Positions 22,356-28,766 of a stretch of 29,708 nucleotides of DNA are shown here, one piece after another. Both the position numbers and the translations under genes were made by a program. The stretch's first letter is position 1; each line of letters begins with the position of its first letter. A model generated the notes under the pieces. It did not search any database. It was not told where the DNA came from and saw nothing but the letters and a program-made list of their open reading frames with translations. Source of the stretch: DAOPYE01 sp035352715. Its GTDB lineage: Bacteria; Acidobacteriota; Holophagae; Holophagales; Holophagaceae. The stretch spans positions 1 through 29,708 of the forward strand of contig DAOPYE010000025.1 of the NCBI GenBank assembly GCA_035352715.1. The letters are read 5' to 3'.

Positions 22356-22895
22356 TCAGGCTCCCAGGAAGACGCCGTCTTCCCCGTCGATTTCATGCAG
22401 TTTCACGGTCACGCGCTGATTGGCGGGCACTTCCAGCTTCATGCCGGTGAAGTCGGGCTGGATGGGCAGCTCGCGGCCGCCCCGATCCACCAGCGCCACC
22501 AGCTTCACGCAGCGTGGCCGACCGTGGTCCAGCATCGCATCCAGCGCGGCGCGAATGGTGCGGCCGGAAAAGACCACGTCATCCACCAGCAGTACCGTGC
22601 GCCCCTGAAGGGCGAAGGGGATTTCTGTGGGCCGCACGATGGGCACGCCGGAGCGCTCCGCCAGATCGTCGCGGTACAGCGTGATATCCAGCGATCCCAG
22701 CAGCACCTCGCGTCCCAGCAGGGTGTTCAGGTGGCGCACCAGGCGCTCGGCGATGGGCAGGCCCCGGGTGCGGATGCCCAGCAGCGCGAGGGTCTCGTCC
22801 GAGCCTATTTCCGCGACGATCTCGCGGGCCAGGCGCAGCAGGCTTGCGTCCAACTGTGCCCCGTCCAGAAGACACGACGCGCTGGCAGGGACCAT
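22356..22895 (-). CDS. pyrR: PyrR bifunctional pyrimidine operon regulator / uracil phosphoribosyltransferase
   Basis: PRPP-fold protein that in many bacteria binds pyr mRNA in response to UMP and has weak uracil phosphoribosyltransferase activity. The 179 residues include the PRPP motif TVLLVDDVVFSGRTIRAAL (100-118), the TLYRDDL block, and the C-terminal LVDRGGRELPIQPDFTG. The ATG at 22895 has GGAGGT just upstream; a TTG six codons earlier would lie before that site. It is immediately upstream of pyrB. I find no classic PyrR-binding loop in the leader, so its regulatory role here is inferred from family membership. Confidence 0.95.
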   Translation of the reverse strand: MVPASASCLLDGAQLDASLLRLAREIVAEIGSDETLALLGIRTRGLPIAERLVRHLNTLLGREVLLGSLDITLYRDDLAERSGVPIVRPTEIPFALQGRTVLLVDDVVFSGRTIRAALDAMLDHGRPRCVKLVALVDRGGRELPIQPDFTGMKLEVPANQRVTVKLHEIDGEDGVFLGA

Positions 22896-22996
22896 GGGAC
22901 CTCCACAAAACAAAAGGGATGTTCCGAGTTTATCCCAAGACGCCCCTCCCCTTTGGCGGATCGCCCGAAGGGGAATGGCAGGTTCGCCGGAAAGCC

Positions 22997-23860
22997 TCAG
23001 CGGGAGGACGCGAGGCGATAGAGCTCGCTGGCGCTGATTTCCAGATGCCGCGCCAGGGGTTTCACGGCTTCACGAAGGGTCATGCCGCCTTCCCGCGCGG
23101 CGTCCAGGTAGCGCAGCACCCAATCGGGCAGGGTCTCGCCATCGAATCCGGGGACAGGTTCCGCGCCTGGTTCCGCCAGCGTGCGCTTGGCGTCGGCGCC
23201 CGCGATGACCAGCACCATTTCGCCTCGGTTTTCTTTGCCAAGCTCTCGGGTGACTTCCTGGGGCGTTCCGCGGTACCAGGTTTCGTGCAGCTTGGTCAGC
23301 TCGCGGCCCAGGGCGATTTCACGATCGGGCGCGAGGGTGGAAAGTTCATCCAGCGTTTCGTGGATGCGGTGGGGCGTCTCGAAGACGACGACGGTCTCCT
23401 CGCGCCCCAGCAGAGCGCGCATGAACGTCTGGCGGGGTTCGCTGCGGGAGGGCAAATAGCCGTGGAAGCTGAAGGCGTGGCTGGGCAGGCCCGAGGCGAC
23501 GATGGCCAGCGTCACGGCGGAAGGCCCGGGCAGGACGGTGACGCGCACACCTGCGGAGCGGGCCATGCGCGCGATCTCGAATCCCGGGTCATTGATGCCG
23601 GGCATGCCCGCGTCAGAGCAGTAGGCGATGGTGTGGTTCGATGCCAGCGCCAGGGCCAGTTCCTCGAAAGCCTCGCGCGAGGCGTGATCGTCGAAGCGCG
23701 TCAGCGGCTTTTCGATGCCCAGGTGCTTCAGCAGCCCACCGGTTCGGCGCGTGTCTTCACAAGCCACGCGGTCGCAATTTCTCAGCGCTTCGATCGCGCG
23801 TTCCGTCAGGTCGCCCAGATTGCCCAGGGGCGTGGGGACCAGCATCAGATGACCCGCCAT
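22997..23860 (-). CDS. rsmI: 16S rRNA (cytidine1402-2'-O)-methyltransferase RsmI
   Basis: Methylates the 2'-OH of C1402 in 16S rRNA, in the decoding centre. The 287 residues belong to the tetrapyrrole-methylase fold: the N-terminal LVPTPLGNLGDLTERAIEAL, then CEDTRRTGGLLKHLGI, YCSDAGMPGINDPGFEI, LPGPSAVTLAIVASGLP and FETPHRIHETLDEL are all family signatures. I chose the ATG at 23860, with AGGA five bases upstream; an in-frame TTG four codons earlier is less likely. It lies downstream of tRNA-Phe and its terminator, and 101 bases upstream of pyrR. Confidence 0.96.
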   Translation of the reverse strand: MAGHLMLVPTPLGNLGDLTERAIEALRNCDRVACEDTRRTGGLLKHLGIEKPLTRFDDHASREAFEELALALASNHTIAYCSDAGMPGINDPGFEIARMARSAGVRVTVLPGPSAVTLAIVASGLPSHAFSFHGYLPSRSEPRQTFMRALLGREETVVVFETPHRIHETLDELSTLAPDREIALGRELTKLHETWYRGTPQEVTRELGKENRGEMVLVIAGADAKRTLAEPGAEPVPGFDGETLPDWVLRYLDAAREGGMTLREAVKPLARHLEISASELYRLASSR

Positions 23861-23896
23861 GCGATTCCTCAATCAGAAGTCTGTCCCATCCTGAAT

Positions 23897-23919
23897 CAAA
23901 AACGGCCCCTTGCGGGGCC
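23897..23919 (-). terminator. Terminator after tRNA-Phe
   Basis: Six-base G+C stem GGCCCC / GGGGCC (23904-23909 and 23914-23919) with a GCAA tetraloop on the transcribed strand, followed by GTTTTTG. It lies 11 bases beyond the encoded CCA end. Confidence 0.88.
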
Positions 23920-23929
23920 ATTTCATATC

Positions 23930-24005
23930 TGGTGCCTGGAGCCGGAATCGAACCAGCGACACATGGATTTTCAGTCCATTGCTCTACCAACTGAGCTATC
24001 CAGGC
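23930..24005 (-). tRNA. tRNA-Phe (anticodon GAA)
   Basis: Full cloverleaf of 76 bases including an encoded CCA end. The acceptor stem GCCTGGA pairs with TCCAGGC. The D arm is GCTC-AGTTGGTA-GAGC. The anticodon stem ATGGA/TCCAT carries the loop CTGAAAA, giving anticodon GAA. The T arm is GCTGG-TTCGATT-CCGGC, and the discriminator base is A. Confidence 0.97.
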
Positions 24006-24016
24006 CTGAACATCCA

Positions 24017-24044
24017 AGGTTACCTGGAAATGTCGTCTTTTCAA
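24017..24044 (-). promoter_or_regulatory. Promoter of tRNA-Phe
   Basis: On the minus strand, TTGAAA (24039-24044) and TAACCT (24017-24022) are 16 bases apart, and the tRNA 5' end follows 11 bases later. It lies between the tRNA and the divergent membrane-protein gene. Confidence 0.55.
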
Positions 24045-24095
24045 GTGCGAAGTGCCTGGGGATGGGGCATCCTTGAAGATTCGGAGTGGTCAGTC

Positions 24096-24788
24096 ATGGC
24101 AACCAATATCAAGAACAAGGAAATTCAGGTCCAGAAGCCTGCGCAGAGCCTTCAGGCCTTCCAGGCCAAGATTGCCGCCGCCAAGGCCGGACAGGAAATC
24201 TCGACGGGCTTGCTGAAGCCCATCCTCATCTCTGCCTCCGTGGTGGTGGTGCTCATCCTTGGCTGGTTCGCCTTCGCGGGCTACCGCGCCAGCATCGTCG
24301 AGAAGCACGAAACCGCCTTGGCCCAGGTGTTGGAAGGCCTGCAAGGCGAAGACGCCGCCGCGCCCTTGCCGCCCGCTGAGATGGAAAAGCGCATGCGCGA
24401 ACGCCTGCCCCAGCTGGAGAAGCTCGCCCGCACGGCGCCCAGCGCCTGCCGTGCCACGACGCAGGGCGTTCTCAATCTGTGGAAGCTCCAGTTGGATGGC
24501 ACCGGCGCGTCCATCGCGATGGGTTCGGATCCGTGGTCGAAGCTGAGGCTCGCCCAGCGCCAGATCGCGCTGGGACAGGGCACCGAAGCCCTCGCCACCC
24601 TGACGCCCCTGCGTAAATCGGCCACGCCTTCTCAAGTCTGGGCCAATCTCTACTGGACCACGCTGATCGACGCGCGCCGCGTGGTGGGGGATCGGGACTC
24701 GGCCTGGAAGGACTTTGCCGAGTACAAGTCGCGCTTCCGCGAACAGGGCGACGCCGCTTCGCTCGAACGCACCATCAACGGGATCTGA
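24096..24788 (+). CDS. Membrane-anchored protein of unknown function, possibly TPR-like
   Basis: Not assigned to a named family. It is a 230-residue protein with a cytoplasmic N-terminus (1-40, basic), one membrane anchor at about 42-62 (KPILISASVVVVLILGWFAF), and a helical soluble domain. The latter has features of tetratricopeptide-like repeats (LRLAQRQIALGQGTEALATL, VWANLYWTTLIDARRVVGDRDSAWKDFAEYKSRF). The topology resembles YfgM-type inner-membrane TPR proteins, but I would not name it so. The ATG at 24096 has GGAG nine bases upstream; the frame extends upstream across the tRNA and that part is not coding. It is divergent from tRNA-Phe and convergent with the cyclase gene. Confidence 0.8.
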   Translation: MATNIKNKEIQVQKPAQSLQAFQAKIAAAKAGQEISTGLLKPILISASVVVVLILGWFAFAGYRASIVEKHETALAQVLEGLQGEDAAAPLPPAEMEKRMRERLPQLEKLARTAPSACRATTQGVLNLWKLQLDGTGASIAMGSDPWSKLRLAQRQIALGQGTEALATLTPLRKSATPSQVWANLYWTTLIDARRVVGDRDSAWKDFAEYKSRFREQGDAASLERTINGI

Positions 24789-24822
24789 TCCCGTCACGGA
24801 CGCTGTTCAAACCTGCTCGCCG

Positions 24823-25455
24823 CTACGCCTGGGGCTCGTCCGCAAGCAGCACGGCGCGCACGGGCGAGCCGTCGCCGCCCTCGATCTTCAGGGGCAGCGC
24901 GCACAGCTCGTACATGCCCGCAGGCGCTTGATCCAGCACCAGCCCCTCCAGCAGATTCATTCCGGATTCCAGCAGGGCGCGGTGGCAGGGGAAATCCTTG
25001 GACGCGAAGCAATCCGCCGAAGGCGTATCCAGGCCCACCAGAACGCAACCCTGCGCTCTCAGGTGCGCGATCAGCTCCAGCGACAGGGCTGAGAAATCCT
25101 TGCGGAACGTCTCGATCTGGGATGTCCGCGTCTTGAATAGCACCCGGGGCGCCCGGATGGGTTGGGTCAGGTGTTCCGGCAGGATGCGGAACCCGGCGGG
25201 AAGCTGAATCTCGATCACCTCGCAGGGGCCGATGAAGGCGCTCAGATCGGCGCTTTCGATGCCTGCGCCACCCGGGGTGACATGGCGCGGCGCGTCTACG
25301 TGCGCGCCGAGGTGCAGGCTCGTCTCCACGCGCGCCAGATCCACCGCGTGTCCGTGTTCATGACTGTATATGGGCGTCGCGCGATAGGGCGCGTCTCCGG
25401 GCCAGAGCGCCAGGCGAGGCGAGATGAGGGGCGAGATGTCGATGATGCGAGGCAT
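24823..25455 (-). CDS. kynB: Cyclase-family protein, probable kynurenine formamidase
   Basis: Metal-dependent hydrolase of 210 residues that fits the bacterial arylformamidase (N-formylkynurenine to kynurenine plus formate). The metal-binding signature HLGAHVDAPRH is at about 48-58. The block LVGLDTPSAD, the sequence LLEGLVLDQAPAGMYELCALPLKIEGGDGSPVRAVL near the C-terminus, and the N-terminal ISPLISPRLALWPGD are closer to KynB than to other cyclase-like amidases. No other tryptophan-degradation gene (kynA, kynU) is in the window, so the pathway assignment rests on the protein alone; another formamide or cyclic amide is possible. It is divergent from the NFACT gene with 45 bases between. Confidence 0.83.
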   Translation of the reverse strand: MPRIIDISPLISPRLALWPGDAPYRATPIYSHEHGHAVDLARVETSLHLGAHVDAPRHVTPGGAGIESADLSAFIGPCEVIEIQLPAGFRILPEHLTQPIRAPRVLFKTRTSQIETFRKDFSALSLELIAHLRAQGCVLVGLDTPSADCFASKDFPCHRALLESGMNLLEGLVLDQAPAGMYELCALPLKIEGGDGSPVRAVLLADEPQA

Positions 25456-25500
25456 GGTTCCTTCCCATGCGGCAGTCTACCGCCTCGCTATGCTGGTTCC

Positions 25501-26988
25501 ATGGATGGTCCCCTTCTCTTCGCCCTCGCCCGCGCCAAGCACCATGGGGGATGCGCCGCGGTGGAATCGGTCATGGCTGGCCCAGGCTTCCTGGCGCTTG
25601 GGTGGATGCCGGACCGCAGGGAGATCTTTCCGAACCACGGCTGGCATTGGATCTTCTATCTTCAGGGCCAACCGGAGTTGTGGCTGCTGCACGAGAAGGA
25701 CGATGCCTTTCAGGCCCTGAAGCGCAGCGCCAAGACGGATCTCTCCCGGCGATGGGGCCTCGAGCTGAAGGGCGCGCGCCTGCAGGAGGTGGAAGGGGAT
25801 CCGCGAGAACGCTGGCTGGGCCTGCGTTTCCATCGCCGTGCCCTGACGGGCCGAATCGAGCAGACGCGCCTGGCATTCCTGGGCATCCCCGGACGGGGCG
25901 GGCTTCGGCTGGATGGCATGGACCCGCTGACGCAGGTGCGCGTGGGCCTCGGCCAGCCCTTCGCGCTGCAACCGCCGGAGTGCGTCGAGGACTCGCCGCC
26001 CCTGAAGCGTTGGCGCGAGACCTGGGCCGAGCGCCTGGATCTGGCACTGGAGGGTCAGATCCCAGAGGTGCTGCCCGGCGAAGGCGGGCTGCTGGATCGC
26101 CATCACGTCTGGTCCCTGGCCCGTTCGCGTCGTCTGCTGGTGGATCCCAAGCTGGAGGCGGCTCGACGCCGAATGCGGGAAGAACAGGCGCGGCTGGAGC
26201 GCTATGGACAAGCACTGTCCAAGGACCGGATGCGGCACGAGGCGGCCCTGCATCTGCGCGAGACGGCGGTGCGCGTTTCGGCGGAGCTGTACCGCCTGAA
26301 GGGCACCGCAGGCGGGGTGACGCTGCAGGATGGTCAACAGATCGAGCTGCCCATCGGGTTGCGCGCGGAAGAAGCCGTGCAGCGCTGGTTCAGCGCCGTC
26401 AAGCGTGCGGAGCGCGGGCTCGCGCGCGTGGCGGAACTGGAAGGGGAACGCAAGCGCCAGATCGCGGAATTGGAAGCGCAAATCGCCCAGGGCGTGGACA
26501 ATGAAGACGCCGTCGTCGGGACTGAAAAGGACAAGGCCAAACCCAAAGCATCGGCAAAGACGGCGATGAAGAAGACCGCGGGAAAGACCGGGAAGCAGAT
26601 GGACAAAGAGAACAAGCGGCAGGATGGCAAGGGGCGCGCCTTTCGGAGCGTGATGGTCGAGGGATTCGAGGTCCTCATCGGCAAGGGCGACGCTGATAAC
26701 GACGCGCTGACGTTCAAGGTCGGCAACCCCTGCGATTTCTGGCTGCACGTGGCGGGCGTGCCCGGAAGCCACGTCGTCATCCGCAATCCCGACAAGGTGA
26801 GCGAGCCCCCGCGCGAAGTCATCGAGCGCGCGGCCCAACTCGCGGCGTTCTATTCCAAGGCCCGCGAAGGCGGCAAGGTGGAGGTGCACTTCTGCCGGGT
26901 GGCCGATGTCAGCAAGCCCAGGGGCTTCGCGCCCGGGAAGGTCATGCTGAAGACCTTCAAGGCCGTGCGCGTCTATCCCAAGGAATAG
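25501..26988 (+). CDS. NFACT-family ribosome quality control protein (RqcH/Rqc2-like)
   Basis: Relative of RqcH, which binds obstructed 50S subunits and recruits tRNA-Ala to tail stalled peptides. The 495 residues show a diverged NFACT-N domain (1-215), a helical coiled-coil region (about 218-340: LEAARRRMREEQARLERYG..., AEERRW-like VQRWFSAVKRAERGL), a Lys/Ala-rich low-complexity stretch (about 340-378) and an NFACT-R domain whose signature DFWLHVAGVPGSHVVIRNP starts at residue 412. It is shorter than RqcH (about 570). The tRNA-recognition Asp-Arg pair of RqcH appears to correspond to Glu103-Arg104 here (ERWLGLRF). The ATG at 25501 gives the first residues LLFALARAKHHG; there is no strong ribosome site. 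The SNase-like gene follows by eight bases. Confidence 0.85.
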   Translation: MDGPLLFALARAKHHGGCAAVESVMAGPGFLALGWMPDRREIFPNHGWHWIFYLQGQPELWLLHEKDDAFQALKRSAKTDLSRRWGLELKGARLQEVEGDPRERWLGLRFHRRALTGRIEQTRLAFLGIPGRGGLRLDGMDPLTQVRVGLGQPFALQPPECVEDSPPLKRWRETWAERLDLALEGQIPEVLPGEGGLLDRHHVWSLARSRRLLVDPKLEAARRRMREEQARLERYGQALSKDRMRHEAALHLRETAVRVSAELYRLKGTAGGVTLQDGQQIELPIGLRAEEAVQRWFSAVKRAERGLARVAELEGERKRQIAELEAQIAQGVDNEDAVVGTEKDKAKPKASAKTAMKKTAGKTGKQMDKENKRQDGKGRAFRSVMVEGFEVLIGKGDADNDALTFKVGNPCDFWLHVAGVPGSHVVIRNPDKVSEPPREVIERAAQLAAFYSKAREGGKVEVHFCRVADVSKPRGFAPGKVMLKTFKAVRVYPKE

Positions 26989-26996
26989 GAATCGCG

Positions 26997-27530
26997 ATGA
27001 AGTGTTCTCCCGGCTTGGTTGCGCTGCTCGCCGCATCGGCATCCGTTTCGCTGTTTTCGGCGCAGGTTCTGGTTCAGGCCCAAGTCCAGGCGCCAACCTT
27101 GGCAGCGGTGGCCGATCCCTGCGAGGGCTTTCTGGCGGCGAGCCACGATCTTCCGGCCACGCCTGGGCGCGTGGTGGATGCGTTGAGCGGTGACACGCTG
27201 CTGGTTCGCATCAAGAACGTCGGCCTGCGCCGCGTGAAGCTGGCCGGGCTGAAAGCCCCCCAGGTGGGCGACGCCCTGTTTGCGGTGTCCCGCTTCCACT
27301 TGGCCCGCATGTCGAAGGGGCTGCTGACCTTCGTGGTGATGGATCTCCCCAAGGGGGCTTGGCCCGATCCGGTTACGGCGGCGGTGGAGGATTTCACGGA
27401 AGCGCAGATCGCCGATGGCATGGGGCGCATCGTGGAAGAGGACGTGGAGTTGCTCGGAACCTTTGGCGCCTGTCGATGTCGGCGCGCCGAAGCCCAGGCG
27501 CGCCAAGCAAAGCTGGGCGTCTGGCGCTGA
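26997..27530 (+). CDS. Secreted SNase-like protein, probably catalytically degenerate
   Basis: A 177-residue exported protein with a signal peptide (about 1-28). The rest follows the staphylococcal-nuclease (thermonuclease) fold order: GRVVDALSGDTLLVRI corresponds to the first metal-binding strand, RRVKLAGLKAPQ to the strand that in active enzymes reads R...DTPE, and the C-terminal ADGMGRIV...CRCRRAEAQARQAKLGVWR to the last helix that usually ends in KxGxW. In active enzymes the middle motif supplies an Asp metal ligand and the general-base Glu; here these positions look like Leu/Lys and Gln, so nuclease activity is doubtful. It starts eight bases after the NFACT gene, so the two are probably co-transcribed. 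Two cysteines (CRC) near the end could form a disulfide. Confidence 0.7.
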   Translation: MKCSPGLVALLAASASVSLFSAQVLVQAQVQAPTLAAVADPCEGFLAASHDLPATPGRVVDALSGDTLLVRIKNVGLRRVKLAGLKAPQVGDALFAVSRFHLARMSKGLLTFVVMDLPKGAWPDPVTAAVEDFTEAQIADGMGRIVEEDVELLGTFGACRCRRAEAQARQAKLGVWR

Positions 27531-27539
27531 ACGGGTGCC

Positions 27540-28220
27540 TCAGTCCGCCTTGACGGCGAAAGCGTGGATGCCCTTGGCTTTCAGCTTGGTGATGGCGGCG
27601 TCCATATCCGATCGGGCCGCAGGCTTGGCGAGACGGACCTTGATGGCGCCCTTCTCCTTGACCACGGTGGCCGAATAGCCAGCGGCCTTGGCCTTATTCG
27701 CCACGCGGTTGGCCTCCGCCGCGTCGGTGGTCGAGACCAGCTGCGCGGTCCAGCGATCGCCCTTCCCGTGGTCCGCTTTGGCGGGTTCAGGCTTCTTCGA
27801 AGCCTCCTTGTGGGCGGGCTCGGGTTTCGCTTTCCCATCGGCCTTGGCGTCCGGCTTCTTGGTCTCGGTCTTGGCGTCTGATTTTCCAGCTTCCCTATCG
27901 GGGGCCTCAGCGCCTGTCTCGGAAGGCTTCCCGGCATCGTTGGCCGGCGTTGTGGCGGTGGCGCTGGGGGTTTGGTTCGGCTTCGGGGCACTCTCCTGTT
28001 CAAGGCCCTGGAGATTCTTGAGCTGAGCCGAAAGTGGCGAAGGCAAGGCCTGCAGGTCCTCGCCCGCCCCCCTGGAAAGGGGTTGGCGCAGCGCGGCGCT
28101 CTGCTTGCCCACTTGCACGCCCAGCACGTAGCAGAGCGTCAGCAGGCCCACGCTCACGGCCGTCACGAGCAGAACGGCGGGGCGGCTGATGACGAGGGTT
28201 TGGGAATCGCGGTTGGGCAT
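27540..28220 (-). CDS. SPOR-domain membrane protein
   Basis: Bitopic inner-membrane protein of 226 residues. The short N-terminus is cytoplasmic, a membrane span runs at about 14-36 (PAVLLVTAVSVGLLTLCYVLG), and a long Lys/Pro/Ala/Glu-rich periplasmic linker (about 40-155) leads to a C-terminal SPOR domain (about 157-226: WTAQLVSTTDAAEANRVANKAKAAGYSATVV...). SPOR domains bind denuded glycan strands at the division septum, so a role in cell division or envelope remodelling is likely. The ATG at 28220 has GGAG only two bases away, which is tight; the frame stays open upstream into the divergent DUF493 gene, which is not credible. It is convergent with the SNase-like gene, nine bases apart. Confidence 0.85.
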   Translation of the reverse strand: MPNRDSQTLVISRPAVLLVTAVSVGLLTLCYVLGVQVGKQSAALRQPLSRGAGEDLQALPSPLSAQLKNLQGLEQESAPKPNQTPSATATTPANDAGKPSETGAEAPDREAGKSDAKTETKKPDAKADGKAKPEPAHKEASKKPEPAKADHGKGDRWTAQLVSTTDAAEANRVANKAKAAGYSATVVKEKGAIKVRLAKPAARSDMDAAITKLKAKGIHAFAVKAD

Positions 28221-28262
28221 GGCTCCAGTGTATGCAGGCGGCGCGACGGTTACACTGGCTAC

Positions 28263-28553
28263 ATGGAGATTAAGGAAAAACTCGTCGTCGACTATCCCCT
28301 GCGCGCCCCCATGAAGATCATCGGGGATGCCACCGCGCTCAAGGCCGCCGCCATCGCGGAGATCATTCACGCCCATCTGGGCGACCAGGCCGTTTCCCTG
28401 CCCGAAAGCTGGGAGGTGGATTACCAGTACACCGCCCAGACCAAAGGGGCCTGGGTCAGCCACACCTTCTGGGTGACCTTCCCCGATGAGCACGCCGAAC
28501 GCCCCCTGCGCGAAGCCATCCACAAGCTGCCCGGCATCGTGATGCAGCTGTGA
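28263..28553 (+). CDS. DUF493 (YbeD-like) protein
   Basis: A small cytoplasmic protein of 96 residues of the DUF493/YbeD family. The family's order is visible: a strand YPLRAPMKIIGDA, a helix LKAAAIAEIIHAHLG, two strands around VDYQYTAQTKGAWVSHTFWVTF, and a closing helix and strand PLREAIHKLPGIVMQL. The ferredoxin-like fold resembles regulatory ACT domains; the E. coli relative is next to lipoate genes but its role is unclear. The ATG at 28263 has no ribosome site, and a -10-like TACACT ends only six bases before it, so the mRNA may be leaderless. It is divergent from the SPOR gene with 42 bases between. Confidence 0.83.
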   Translation: MEIKEKLVVDYPLRAPMKIIGDATALKAAAIAEIIHAHLGDQAVSLPESWEVDYQYTAQTKGAWVSHTFWVTFPDEHAERPLREAIHKLPGIVMQL

Positions 28554-28583
28554 CGGGATTCGCATGGACGAATCGAGCCGGAT

Positions 28584-28620
28584 TCAGAGCTTGAGCGTGC
28601 CCATCATGCGGGGGTAGCGC
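28584..28620 (-). repeat. Diverged second copy of the asnS 3' end
   Basis: Read on the minus strand this encodes VRYPRMMGTLKL followed by a stop, nearly the same as the real asnS end (APYPRMMGTLKP, stop at 28767). About 32 of 37 bases match 28767-28803, and the differences within the shared peptide are synonymous. It has no intact gene attached and is probably a remnant. Confidence 0.75.
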
Positions 28621-28632
28621 ACGGGTGGCGCA

Positions 28633-28699
28633 GCAGGCTCCGGGGGAGCCTGCGAAGTCCGGGACCCGCCAGGACGAGGCGAATCCCGCAAGGCGGGAT
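28633..28699. repeat. Hairpin-rich intergenic segment between DUF493 and asnS
   Basis: Two compact perfect hairpins: a 9-base stem GCAGGCTCC / GGAGCCTGC with loop GGG (28633-28653), and a 7-base stem ATCCCGC / GCGGGAT with a three-base loop (28683-28699). A smaller GCCC/GGGC hairpin follows. No T-runs are present. The arrangement resembles REP-like elements and could also act as a two-way barrier between convergent genes. Confidence 0.5.
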
Positions 28700-28766
28700 G
28701 AGGCTGCCGCCCGTGAAGGCAAGCCCGGAGGGCGTGGCCTGAACGGTGATGGGGGAGGCGATCCGG

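Noticed and set aside
22947..22974. Hairpin between rsmI and pyrR as a PyrR-type attenuator
   Set aside because: There is an imperfect stem (TCCCCTT/AAGGGGA with an inner GGCG/CGCC), but no T-run follows and the conserved PyrR-binding loop sequence is absent. At most it is a weak rsmI 3' hairpin.
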